DNA from: Pseudomonadota bacterium
GTDB lineage: Bacteria; Pseudomonadota; Gammaproteobacteria; Steroidobacterales; Steroidobacteraceae
DNA: 33,960 bases
Assembly (NCBI GenBank): GCA_947454465.1
Contig: CANGJP010000023.1
Location: forward strand, 1-33,960
Direction of reading: 5' to 3'
Of the stretch, positions 24,922 to 33,003 are shown piece by piece. How positions within the stretch are numbered: the first letter of the stretch is position 1; each line of letters begins with the position of its first letter. A program made the position numbers and the translations under genes. The notes beneath the pieces are model-generated. The model was given only the letters and a program-made list of their open reading frames with translations, was not told where the DNA came from and made no database searches.

Positions 24922-25986
24922 TCAAACAGCCGAAGGTCGGTGACCATGAAATGCATCTTCAAGTAATTGTGCAATACCAGCACGTTCAATAGCGCGTGGG
25001 CTCCAATAAGGATTGGCCATGGCAAGATCTGTTGCTCTTGTGAGTTGTTCTTGAGTCATTCCTAGCGATTGAAGTGACGTGGGCAGTTTTAATTTGGTGG
25101 TGAGATCAAATAATCCTTGTGCTGCGTTACTTACACCCATCGTTTGTGTCAGTTGTTGCATGGCTTGAGTTGCCGCTAAAGCGTTATAAGCCACGGCATG
25201 CGGTAAGATGACTGAATGTGTTTCGGCATGAGGCAGATTGAAGGAGCCGCCTATGGTGTGGCATAGCTTGTGATGTAGCGACATACCTACTTGTGCTAAG
25301 CATAATCCACATAACCATGCACCATACAAGGCATTAGATCGTGCGTCTTTATCTAACGGATTAAGCTGAATCCTGGGTAGCGCATCTTTCAGCGCATGAA
25401 TGCCTTGTATAGCTAAGGTTGAGGTGAGGGGATTAGCATCTTTGGCATATAGCGCTTCTACAGCATGCGCGATCGCATTCATGCCTGAGGCTGAAGACAC
25501 CGCAACAGGAAGGCTTAAGGTTAGGGCTACATCGTAGATCACCACTTCAGGTAAGACTTTTAATGTGCGCTGTGTGGTTTTAACGCCATCTTTAGTTTCA
25601 CCTATGATGGGTGTGGCTTCTGAACCCGCATATGTGGTGGGGATGACGATTTGCTTGATATCGGTACGTAGTGCTAATGCTTTGCTGAGTCCAATGGTAG
25701 ATCCGCCGCCTAGAGCAACAATGCAATCAGCTTGTGTAGTGCTAAGCTGAGTTAGCGCCCGGTCCGTGATATCCACGGGCGTATGCATGGCGGCATCGCT
25801 GAATAAGCCCCCCGCCATTGAGCCGAGTTGCTTCATCAACGCCTGTCCTTGAGCGGCTTGTTGTGGTGTGGATAACACCATCGCGCGTGAGCAGCCTAGT
25901 GCGCGTACTTCATCGGCCAATTGAGCGAGTGTGCCGTCACCAAACACGACGCGCGTAGGTAGTCCGGTAAAGTTGAACGATTTCAT
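24922..25986 (-). CDS. Maleylacetate reductase
   Basis: This is a 354-residue member of the iron-containing alcohol dehydrogenase superfamily. Maleylacetate reductase converts maleylacetate to 3-oxoadipate with NAD(P)H, the step after hydroxyquinol ring cleavage. VVFGDGTL near residue 13, LGGGSTIGLSKA near 93-104, and IPTTYAGSEATPI are the family blocks, and the HHKLCHTIGG segment holds His residues that bind metal in related enzymes. It is followed after 11 bases by the dioxygenase, forming a compact two-gene lower pathway. The upper-pathway hydroxylase and a transporter are not in the window, so the growth substrate (resorcinol and 4-aminophenol are typical) cannot be named. Confidence 0.92.
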   Translation of the reverse strand: MKSFNFTGLPTRVVFGDGTLAQLADEVRALGCSRAMVLSTPQQAAQGQALMKQLGSMAGGLFSDAAMHTPVDITDRALTQLSTTQADCIVALGGGSTIGLSKALALRTDIKQIVIPTTYAGSEATPIIGETKDGVKTTQRTLKVLPEVVIYDVALTLSLPVAVSSASGMNAIAHAVEALYAKDANPLTSTLAIQGIHALKDALPRIQLNPLDKDARSNALYGAWLCGLCLAQVGMSLHHKLCHTIGGSFNLPHAETHSVILPHAVAYNALAATQAMQQLTQTMGVSNAAQGLFDLTTKLKLPTSLQSLGMTQEQLTRATDLAMANPYWSPRAIERAGIAQLLEDAFHGHRPSAV

Positions 25987-26148
25987 GAACGGTTCCTGCC
26001 AAGCCGGCTATCTCATCGGTATTACTGATTGAGATCAAGATTGCAGATGTTACTGCGAGTAATGCGATTCAGATACTGAATTTTGAATTCGATTGCATAG
26101 CTGTATATGACTTCTAAAATTAAATGATAATGATGATTACAAATAAAA
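25987..26148 (-). promoter_or_regulatory. Upstream region of the maleylacetate reductase operon
   Basis: This 162-base AT-rich region includes a palindrome TTACT-GCG-AGTAA (26050-26062), a plausible operator about 65 bases upstream of the reductase start. Further upstream, a partly Fur-box-like stretch begins GATAATGAT at 26126; by eye about 13 of 19 positions fit the consensus. No regulator gene lies next to the operon. These are candidates only. Confidence 0.3.
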
Positions 26149-26174
26149 AAGCCCCGAAGTTACCTTCGGGGCTT
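26149..26174 (-). terminator. Intrinsic terminator of hppA
   Basis: An 11-base perfect stem (AAGCCCCGAAG with CTTCGGGGCTT) and a four-base loop are followed on the minus strand by a run of T, starting 24 bases past the hppA stop. The GC-rich stem and T-tract make this the clearest intrinsic terminator in the window. Confidence 0.9.
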
Positions 26175-26197
26175 CTTATTTCGCAGGTTAATAACGA

Positions 26198-28243
26198 TTA
26201 CAACAACGGTACTAACAGTAGCGCGACGATGTTGATGATCTTAATTAGTGGGTTTATAGCAGGGCCTGCCGTGTCCTTGTAGGGATCACCGACTGTATCG
26301 CCGGTGACAGCAGCTTTATGGGTTTCAGAGCCCTTGCCGCCGAAGTGACCTTCTTCGATGTATTTCTTGGCGTTATCCCATGCGCCGCCGCCCGTACACA
26401 TCGAGATGGCGACGAACAGACCGGTCACAATCGTACCGATGAGCAGGCCACCCAACGCTTTCACACCAGCTCCTGGGCCCATCAATGCATTCATGCCGAA
26501 GGCTACGACCACAGGGACGAGGATCGGCAGTAACGAAGGCACAATCATTTCTTTGATCGCGGCCTTGGTCAGTAAGTCTACCGCCGTGCCGTATTCAGGT
26601 TTGGCAGTGCCCGCCATGATGCCGGGGATTTCTTTGAACTGACGACGTACTTCTACGACGACTGAACCGGCTGCACGGCCCACGGCTTCCATCGCCATGG
26701 CACCGAACAGATAAGGCACAAGTCCACCGATGAACAGGCCAATGATGACCGCAGGATCAGACAGGCTGAAGTCTTGCAGTTTGCCTGCCGCTTCTAGGTT
26801 ATGGGTGTAGTCCGCGAACAGCACTAGAGCAGCAAGGCCCGCAGAACCAATGGCATAACCTTTGGTAACGGCCTTGGTGGTGTTACCTACGGCATCCAGT
26901 GCGTCTGTGATTTTACGCACGCTCTTGTCTAGGCCTGACATTTCAGCAATGCCACCACCGTTGTCGGTGATAGGTCCATAGGCATCCAGTGCGACAATCA
27001 TGCCGGTCATAGACAGCATGGAGGTGGCAGCGATGGCGATGCCGTAGAGGCCTTCATAGTGAAACGCCCCATAAATTGCAGCACAGACGGCCAGTACGGG
27101 TAGTGCGGTGGATTTCATCGATACTGCAAGGCCTGCAATGACATTGGTGCCATGACCGGTTTGTGAAGCAGCAGCCACATAACGGACCGGGGCGTATTCG
27201 GTAGCGGTGTAGTACTCAGTAATCCAGATCAATGCGGCGGTGAGTGCCAGACCGATGACGGCACAGGCAAACAAGCCAGAAGCTTTGTCACCCATCATGT
27301 TGTTGGTTACGAACCAGAAGGCCGCCAGTGCCAGCGCCCCCGAGACCAACACGCCGCGATACAGCGCATTCATAATCTTGCCGCCTTCGCGAGCGGTGAC
27401 AAAGAAGGTACCGACGATGGAGGCAAAAATGGATACGGCGCCAAGCGCCAGTGGATAAAGTAAATAGCTGAGATTCAGCGTGCCGTCGATGTTCTTGAAC
27501 AGTAGGCCACCCAATACCATGGTTGCCACGATGGTCACGGCATAAGTTTCGAACAAGTCTGCAGCCATGCCGGCGCAGTCTCCGACGTTATCACCGACGT
27601 TGTCGGCAATTACGGCAGGGTTACGCGGGTCATCTTCAGGAATGCCAGCTTCAACCTTGCCCACCAAGTCGGCACCGACGTCAGCGCCCTTGGTGAAGAT
27701 GCCGCCGCCCAAGCGTGCGAAAATCGAAATCAGCGAGCCGCCGAAGGCTAGGCCAATGAGTGAGTGCAAAGCGATTTCTTCGCCAGCGCTACCTTTGAGT
27801 GCCCAAAAATACCCCGCTACCCCCAACAGACCTAAACCCACCACCAGCATGCCGGTGATCGCACCGCCACGGAAGGCGACATTGAGCGCAGCATTGAGGC
27901 TTTGGCTGGCGGCATGTGCGGTGCGCACGTTGGCGCGCACGGAGACGTTCATACCGACATAGCCCGCAAGGCCGGAGAGCACGGCGCCAACTGCAAAACC
28001 GCCAGCAGTTTCCCAATTCAAGGCCAAGCCAAGCACTACGAATAGAATTACGCCCACGACAGCAATGGTGCTGTATTGGCGGTTGAGATAAGCCTTGGCA
28101 CCCGCTTGGATAGCGGCTGCAATTTCCTGCATGCGCGCATTACCGGGTGATTGATTGTTAATCCAGTTAACGAAAATAGCGCCATAGACGAGGGCGGCAA
28201 CACCGGCTCCCATCACAAGCCATAGGATTTGGTCAGTCGACAT
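26198..28243 (-). CDS. hppA: K+-independent H+-translocating pyrophosphatase
   Basis: This is a membrane pyrophosphatase of 681 residues with about 16 membrane helices that couples PPi hydrolysis to proton export. The catalytic motifs are intact: [31 protein letters not shown] and, near the C-terminus, [17 protein letters not shown]. In the GNTTKAVT segment, Lys at the position that is Ala in K+-dependent enzymes, with Thr three residues on, marks the K+-independent proton-pumping type. The frame is open to 28264, but the ATG at 28243 has GGGGAG seven bases upstream. It follows pfp on the same strand, so PPi made in biosynthesis can be used by the kinase and the pump. Confidence 0.96.
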   Translation of the reverse strand: MSTDQILWLVMGAGVAALVYGAIFVNWINNQSPGNARMQEIAAAIQAGAKAYLNRQYSTIAVVGVILFVVLGLALNWETAGGFAVGAVLSGLAGYVGMNVSVRANVRTAHAASQSLNAALNVAFRGGAITGMLVVGLGLLGVAGYFWALKGSAGEEIALHSLIGLAFGGSLISIFARLGGGIFTKGADVGADLVGKVEAGIPEDDPRNPAVIADNVGDNVGDCAGMAADLFETYAVTIVATMVLGGLLFKNIDGTLNLSYLLYPLALGAVSIFASIVGTFFVTAREGGKIMNALYRGVLVSGALALAAFWFVTNNMMGDKASGLFACAVIGLALTAALIWITEYYTATEYAPVRYVAAASQTGHGTNVIAGLAVSMKSTALPVLAVCAAIYGAFHYEGLYGIAIAATSMLSMTGMIVALDAYGPITDNGGGIAEMSGLDKSVRKITDALDAVGNTTKAVTKGYAIGSAGLAALVLFADYTHNLEAAGKLQDFSLSDPAVIIGLFIGGLVPYLFGAMAMEAVGRAAGSVVVEVRRQFKEIPGIMAGTAKPEYGTAVDLLTKAAIKEMIVPSLLPILVPVVVAFGMNALMGPGAGVKALGGLLIGTIVTGLFVAISMCTGGGAWDNAKKYIEEGHFGGKGSETHKAAVTGDTVGDPYKDTAGPAINPLIKIINIVALLLVPLL

Positions 28244-28280
28244 CAGATAACTCCCCTGCTGCAAATTTATTTAAGTGAAG

Positions 28281-28303
28281 GCGACCCAGTATGTCTGGGT
28301 CGC
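28281..28303 (-). terminator. Hairpin between pfp and hppA
   Basis: A perfect nine-base stem (GCGACCCAG with CTGGGTCGC) and a five-base loop lie between the pfp stop and the hppA start on the minus strand. The following sequence is AT-rich but not a clean T-tract, so it may be partial, letting some pfp transcript continue into hppA. Confidence 0.5.
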
Positions 28304-28338
28304 TGGATTTGTTTAGCAAGTCAACTGGCCGACTATAA

Positions 28339-29610
28339 CTAGAGCTTGAAGGTAGTTGAAAGTTTTTTTCGAACGGCGGTGTTTTTCAATACTACATACT
28401 GGGGCAGGCCGTCCTTGTAAGGCGGGTAATCTTCGCCTTTGATGAGTGGGGCAAGGTAGCGTCGGCCTTTGGCTGTAATGTGGAAGCCATCGGGGGTGAT
28501 GTAATCGCGCGGCAGCATCTTCTCGACATTGGCCACTTTACTTAAATTAGCGCTGCCAATCTTCCAGCGGTAAGGTTTGTCGGCCAGCCTGACGATGGTG
28601 GGCATTACGGAATTGTGGCCTTTTAAGGCCATTTCAACCGCAGCTTTGCCCAGAGCATAGGCTTGTTCGACATCGACCTTAGAAGCGATGTGGCGTGCGG
28701 CGCGTTGCAGGTAATCCGCTACGGCCCAATGGTATTTGTATCCCAGATTGTCTTTAATCAGTTGGGCGATGATCGGCGCGACACCGCCGAGTTGTGCATG
28801 GCCAAAGGCATCTCGAAGGCCGGCATCCGAGAGAAATTTACCTTCAGGGTTTTTCACGCCTTCAGAAACCACAATGGCGCAATAACCGTATTTTTCCACG
28901 CATTCTTTAACTCGCGCGCAGAACTTTTCTACATCCAAGGCAATTTCAGGAAACAAGATAATGTGCGGGGCATCGCCGGCTTTTTCAGCAGCCAGTCCGC
29001 CCGCCGCGGCGATCCAGCCTGCATGGCGACCCATGACTTCAAGGATGAATACCTTGGTTGAGGTTTTAGCCATCGAAGCCACATCAAACCCAGCCTCACG
29101 AATCGAAACGGCCACGTACTTGGCCACTGAACCAAAGCCGGGGCAGCAGTCGGTGATCGGTAGGTCATTGTCGACCGTCTTGGGGACATGAATGGCTTGA
29201 ATGGGGTAGCCCATTTTTTCCGCCAGTTGCGAGACTTTCCAGCAGGTATCGGCAGAGTCCCCCCCACCGTTATAGAAAAAGTAGCCGATGTCGTGGGCCT
29301 TAAACACTTCAATTAATCGCTCATATTGAGCGGGATTTTCTTCAATTTTTTTCAGTTTAAATCGTGCCGAACCGAATGCTCCCGAGGGGGTGTGGCGTAG
29401 GGCACGAATGGCGGCAGCGGATTCTTTGCTGGTATCGATCAGGTCTTCAGTCAGCGCGCCCACAATGCCGTGGCGACCGGCATACACCTTGCCGATTTTA
29501 GCTTTATGCTTGCGGCAGGTTTCAATGACCCCGCAGGCAGAAGCATTGATCACGGCGGTGACACCACCCGATTGGGCATAAAACGCATTGCGGGGCTTGG
29601 ATTTGGGCAT
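28339..29610 (-). CDS. pfp: Pyrophosphate-dependent 6-phosphofructokinase
   Basis: This is a 423-residue phosphofructokinase that uses PPi to phosphorylate fructose 6-phosphate reversibly. The active-site loop reads PKTVDND (residues 143-149); Lys144, in place of the Gly of ATP enzymes, is the established mark of PPi dependence. YNGGGDSADT near 113-122 and EVMGRHAGWIAAAGG further on are family blocks. The frame is open to 29670, but the ATG at 29610 has GAGG seven bases upstream and gives an N-terminus like that of relatives. It shares a strand with hppA and is divergent from adk, an arrangement known from several betaproteobacteria and methylotrophs. Confidence 0.94.
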   Translation of the reverse strand: MPKSKPRNAFYAQSGGVTAVINASACGVIETCRKHKAKIGKVYAGRHGIVGALTEDLIDTSKESAAAIRALRHTPSGAFGSARFKLKKIEENPAQYERLIEVFKAHDIGYFFYNGGGDSADTCWKVSQLAEKMGYPIQAIHVPKTVDNDLPITDCCPGFGSVAKYVAVSIREAGFDVASMAKTSTKVFILEVMGRHAGWIAAAGGLAAEKAGDAPHIILFPEIALDVEKFCARVKECVEKYGYCAIVVSEGVKNPEGKFLSDAGLRDAFGHAQLGGVAPIIAQLIKDNLGYKYHWAVADYLQRAARHIASKVDVEQAYALGKAAVEMALKGHNSVMPTIVRLADKPYRWKIGSANLSKVANVEKMLPRDYITPDGFHITAKGRRYLAPLIKGEDYPPYKDGLPQYVVLKNTAVRKKLSTTFKL

Positions 29611-29771
29611 ACGTGAACCTCGTGGAAGGCTGTTAAACTGGGGACGGTGAAGATTTATCGATGCAATCACCTAGGATCACAGACTACAGACTTTTTAATG
29701 ATGATGAAATTCTGTAGGGTAGCGGCTTTCCACTGGTTTCAGACCACAATACTTACAGGGCTAACTCAATA

Positions 29772-30680
29772 ATGATGCGTATCGTTCTGCTCGGCGCGCC
29801 GGGATCCGGCAAAGGCACTCAAGCTCAGCGGTTACAAGCTAAGTTCAACGTACCTCAGGTGTCTTCTGGTGATCTGCTGCGTGATGCGGTATCCCGTAAG
29901 ACGTCGTTGGGTTTGAAAGCCAAGGCTGCCATGGAAGCCGGTCAGTTGGTATCCGATGCTATCGTGTTGGGCTTGATTCGCGAGCGTCTATCACGGGTTG
30001 ACGCACAGAACGGCTTTATCCTTGATGGGTTTCCTCGCAATAGTGATCAGGCTGCTACGCTATCAAAGTTGCTGATTGAAATTGGCCAGCCGTTGGAAGC
30101 GGTGCTACTGATGGACGTGCGTACCAAAACATTGGTTCAGCGTCTTGCTGGACGGCGTATATGTAAGCATTGCGGAAAAGTCTTTAGTGTAGCTGCCTTA
30201 CCAAAGGACATGACCTGTCCAAAGAACAGTAAGGGCCATGAGCTTTATCAGCGTGCTGATGATAAGGAAGAGGTGATTGCTAAGCGTTTAGATGTGTATC
30301 AATCGCAAACCAAACCATTGATCGATCATTACAACAAGCTTGGTCTGCTCAAGGTCATTAAAGGCGAGGGTGATTTAGAAGCGATCACCGCACGCATGGA
30401 AGCGGCACTCAAGCCTGCTAAACAAAAACGCAAAACGAATGCCAAGACCGCTAAGAAAAAGACTAAGTCGGTGCGTAAGGTAACGGTCAAAAAAGTAGTG
30501 AAGGGTACACGAATTAAGAAAAAGACGATTATCAAGCTGAAAAGCGTAGCATTGAAAAAACCTGCGGTTAAGAAGTCGTCGCGTAAGACGTTAGCCAAGT
30601 CAGGTAAAGCCTTGGTTAAAAAATCCAGTAAACCAAAAGCCAAGAACGTATCAAGAAAAACATCAGTTAGAAAAAAATAG
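29772..30680 (+). CDS. adk: Adenylate kinase with a long Lys/Arg-rich C-terminal tail
   Basis: Adenylate kinase interconverts ATP, AMP and ADP. Residues 1-213 form a complete long-type enzyme: P-loop GAPGSGKGT (8-16), the AMP-binding SSGDLLRDAV, LDGFPRN, and a LID with C131-x2-C134 and C149, suggesting metal binding. Residues 217-302 are a separate low-complexity tail: 38 of 86 residues are Lys or Arg, with no Asp or Glu, rich in Ala, Ser, Val and Thr, and containing KKPAVKK and SSKPKAK units like histone-H1-type or AlgP tails. Normal adenylate kinases end near residue 215, so this is an addition. It could bind nucleic acid, polyphosphate or the ribosome; that is inference. Two ATGs begin the frame; the ribosome-binding site is weak. 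Confidence 0.93.
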   Translation: MMRIVLLGAPGSGKGTQAQRLQAKFNVPQVSSGDLLRDAVSRKTSLGLKAKAAMEAGQLVSDAIVLGLIRERLSRVDAQNGFILDGFPRNSDQAATLSKLLIEIGQPLEAVLLMDVRTKTLVQRLAGRRICKHCGKVFSVAALPKDMTCPKNSKGHELYQRADDKEEVIAKRLDVYQSQTKPLIDHYNKLGLLKVIKGEGDLEAITARMEAALKPAKQKRKTNAKTAKKKTKSVRKVTVKKVVKGTRIKKKTIIKLKSVALKKPAVKKSSRKTLAKSGKALVKKSSKPKAKNVSRKTSVRKK

Positions 30681-30915
30681 GGGTATTGGTTGTGCGGCTT
30701 GAGTCATGTGCTGCGGCTTTGCGGCACTACGAATGGAGATCTCGCTGATGCGTTGAGGTGTGGTCCTTTCTAGGGTTGCCCGTAGAGAGGACTTGCTTGC
30801 TGAATTTAGAGATGAGTCTGGCAGGATAAGGATTAGCTTATGTCCGGTTTGTATTCACTTTAGTGGCGTATCCAACATAATCGCTCAGTAATGAATGCTT
30901 GTTCGATGCATTTTG
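30681..30915 (+). other. Non-coding region with two strong hairpins
   Basis: This stretch lies between adk and the TPR gene. It has no credible gene. A seven-base-pair hairpin (30708-30727, GTGCTGC with GCGGCAC, one G-T pair) lies 27 bases past the adk stop. A much longer one occupies 30763-30792: 13 base pairs with one wobble, a single bulged G and a TTG loop. Neither is followed by a true T-tract. They could end the adk transcript, protect its 3' end, or belong to a small RNA. The rest shows nothing recognisable. Confidence 0.45.
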
Positions 30916-30946
30916 TTGACATTCATTGATGTCGTGGGTAGATACT
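30916..30946 (+). promoter_or_regulatory. Candidate promoter and operator of the TPR gene
   Basis: A perfect -35 box TTGACA (30916-30921) is followed after 17-19 bases by TAGATACT (30939-30946). The inverted repeat GACAT-N6-ATGTC (30918-30933) overlaps the -35 box and spacer, so a repressor could occlude it. The TPR start lies about 50 bases downstream. Sequence resemblance only. Confidence 0.45.
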
Positions 30947-30994
30947 GAGCCCCCTAAATAAGTCCCTTTACCAGCGGCTCGATCCGAGTTGGAT

Positions 30995-32230
30995 ATGCTG
31001 TCAAATTTAAAAAACATATTGAAGACTGGCATGGATTCAGTCGCTTTCAAGGAAAAAGAGCAGGCTCAGTTAATCGAGGCAGTGACCTTGCATCAGCAAG
31101 GTAAGATGCAAGAAGCGCGGGTGTTATATCAAGAATTGGTCGAATTAAATCCCAAAAATGCAGAGGCGTTGCATTTGTTGGGTGTGGTCACTGCGCAGTC
31201 AAAACAATTTGAGTCGGCTGCTGATTTGATTGCCGGTGCGATAGCAATCAATCCAGATAACCCTGCGTTTTACGTGAATCGTGGTAATGCGCTTAAAGAA
31301 CTCAAGCAATTTGTGATGGCGCTGGCCTGCTATGACAAAGCACTCAGTCTTCAGGGTGATATTCCAGAAGCTTATTACAGTCGAGCCATTGTGCAAAAAG
31401 AACTCAAGCAGTTAGACGCTGCACTTGCCAGTTACGAGAATGCCATCGGTTTAAAGCCCGACTATGCTGAAGCTTATTATGGCAAAGCGATTGTGCTTCA
31501 CGAATTGAGCAAAACGGATGCTGCAATGTCGAGTTACGATCAGGCCATCAGTATTCACCCTGCCTATGCAGAAGCCTATTTCGGGCGTGGCTCTTTATTG
31601 CTGGCTCAGCAACAGCTTGAGGCAGCACTGGTAAGTTACAGCCAAGCTATCGATGCCAATCGTGACTTTGCTCTTGCGTATTTAAGTCGTGGCCACGTCT
31701 TGCACTTGCTGGGTAGGCTGGAGGTGGCATTAATCGATTGCAATAAGGCCATTCAGCTGAACCCTGGCTTGAGTGGTGCATATTATTGTCGAGGACAGGT
31801 GCAATGTGCTTTGGAGCAATTTGATGCGGCGGTTACAAGTTTTGATATGGCCATCGCCAGCAAGCCTGAAGCACATGAGGCCTATTTCAATCGTGGTAAT
31901 GCATTGAAGCGGCTCGGTAAGCTAGAGGATGCCCTGACCAGTTACGATAATGCTGTGTTTATCAATCCGGAATTTGCTGAGGCTTACTATAATCGTGGCA
32001 ATATCCTGAATGAACTCGGCCGAATGGAGGAGGCCGTGGCCAGTTATGATGAAGCAGTGCGTATACGGCCGGATTTTTCCCAAGCTTTTTTCAACCGAGG
32101 TAGTTTGTTGGAAGCCTTAGGGCGATTTGAACCTGCGTTGTCCAGTTTTGATCGGGCTATTCAGATTAACCCCGGTTTGCTTGAAGCCCAACAGGGCCGT
32201 GAACGAGTGTTACAAACCCTTACCGCCTGA
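30995..32230 (+). CDS. Tetratricopeptide repeat protein (about 11 TPRs)
   Basis: This 411-residue protein is almost entirely TPR, a helical scaffold for protein-protein contacts. About 11 consecutive 34-residue units can be read from residue 25 to the end, with the recurring pattern AEAYYxRGxxLxxLGxxxxA followed by SYDxAIxxxP. Such regular repeats resemble O-GlcNAc-transferase-type or peptidoglycan/LPS-linked TPR proteins. There is no signal peptide, membrane segment or enzymatic domain, so it is probably a cytoplasmic scaffold. The start is the ATG at 30995 rather than the TTG at 30989, with GAG seven bases upstream. No operon partner is seen; its 3' side is IS debris. Confidence 0.9.
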   Translation: MLSNLKNILKTGMDSVAFKEKEQAQLIEAVTLHQQGKMQEARVLYQELVELNPKNAEALHLLGVVTAQSKQFESAADLIAGAIAINPDNPAFYVNRGNALKELKQFVMALACYDKALSLQGDIPEAYYSRAIVQKELKQLDAALASYENAIGLKPDYAEAYYGKAIVLHELSKTDAAMSSYDQAISIHPAYAEAYFGRGSLLLAQQQLEAALVSYSQAIDANRDFALAYLSRGHVLHLLGRLEVALIDCNKAIQLNPGLSGAYYCRGQVQCALEQFDAAVTSFDMAIASKPEAHEAYFNRGNALKRLGKLEDALTSYDNAVFINPEFAEAYYNRGNILNELGRMEEAVASYDEAVRIRPDFSQAFFNRGSLLEALGRFEPALSSFDRAIQINPGLLEAQQGRERVLQTLTA

Positions 32231-32339
32231 GTACCTGAGCCAGGCGCTGACGAGATGGAGTATTGCTCTGTCAGCATAAATTCGCCCCCCTGTTTGAGTA
32301 GCGTTTGGGTTTAGCGTACGGTGGTTAATATAACCGCTT

Positions 32340-32735
32340 GCTGGACCGGTTCTCTTGCTTAGGTGCAGAGATCCACACCTTTCTTAGGGCGCTCCTCGTT
32401 GTATTCCCATCACCATTTTGCGATCAGTACATTAGAGCTCTTTGGCGTTGTCGCTGCGAATGAGCCATGGCGATCCCCGTGTAGGGTTGATTCGTTCCAG
32501 CATCCACTCGGCCCGTAGTTTCTTCAGTAGTTCTGCCACCGACACGGTAATTCCGCTAAAGCTGTTGCGCCACAGGTAGTAGCTGGTCTAAGACAAGCCG
32601 TGCCGCCGGGACAGGTTTTTGACTGCCACACCGGCATCCGTTTCACGCAGAAATTCGATGGTTGGTTCTTCCAAATATCGCTTCTTTATGTCCGATCTCC
32701 TCATATCTAGTGGGCCGGACTCCAATTACTGGCGC
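32340..32735 (-). mobile_element. Remnant of an IS3-family insertion sequence
   Basis: Reading the minus strand from the ATG at 32704 gives the start of an IS3-family OrfA (RYLEEPTIEFLRETDAGVAV, then KNLSRRHGLS) interrupted by TAG at 32588-32590. The same frame continues through SYYLWRNSF and, after an apparent internal deletion, into PWLIRSDN, the integrase-core Asp motif of OrfB, ending at TAA (32432-32434). A further piece, WEYNEERPKK, from the OrfB C-terminus is readable in another frame near 32385-32415. The element is therefore a decayed, deleted copy that cannot make transposase. Terminal inverted repeats and target duplications were not identified, so the limits are approximate. Confidence 0.85.
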
Positions 32736-33003
32736 TACCCAATTTGGGGTAGATGTCAAATTTACAAAATGAACCTACAAAACCTTATCGCGCTTAAAAC
32801 AAACAATGTTTTGGGTGGTGTTGCTTGACTTGGTTTTATTGTTAAAGCTTAATGCCAATTTATTGACGTCTGGCCATATAATTGACGCATTTTGTCCTGC
32901 TCGCCAATTCCAGTCTGACCTCTTAGGAAGGAATGGATACGACATTTTGCAGATTTATTGACTGATTCTTCGCTGTGACTGCTTGTTTGGCATTGAGGTT
33001 TTC
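32736..33003 (+). promoter_or_regulatory. AT-rich upstream region of the adhesin gene
   Basis: These 268 bases between the IS remnant and the adhesin start contain no gene. TTGACT (32825-32830) and CTTAAT (32848-32853), 17 bases apart, form a possible sigma-70 promoter. A TATAAT at 32877-32882 is another -10 candidate with no good -35. The GAGG at 32995-32998, five bases before the ATG, is a clear ribosome-binding site. The long untranslated leader of over 100 bases would leave room for regulation. Confidence 0.35.

Noticed and set aside
26126-26144. A Fur-box-like site upstream of maleylacetate reductase
   Set aside because: Only about 13 of 19 positions fit by eye, the stretch is AT-rich anyway, and the genes have no iron-uptake role; kept only as a note, not as a finding.
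27567-27962. A 131-codon frame antisense to hppA
   Set aside because: Proline/serine/alanine-rich composition is that of an antisense shadow of a Gly/Ala-rich membrane protein.
29772-30680. A frameshift joining adk to a separate basic-protein gene
   Set aside because: The frame is continuous, with no ribosome-binding site or start codon at the junction and no sign of an independent gene; the fusion looks genuine.
30838-31050. A 70-codon minus-strand frame overlapping the TPR start
   Set aside because: It overlaps the promoter and first codons of the TPR gene, has no recognisable motif and no good ribosome-binding site.
32619-32828. A 69-codon plus-strand frame
   Set aside because: It is antisense to the IS3-family OrfA remnant, which explains the sequence better.
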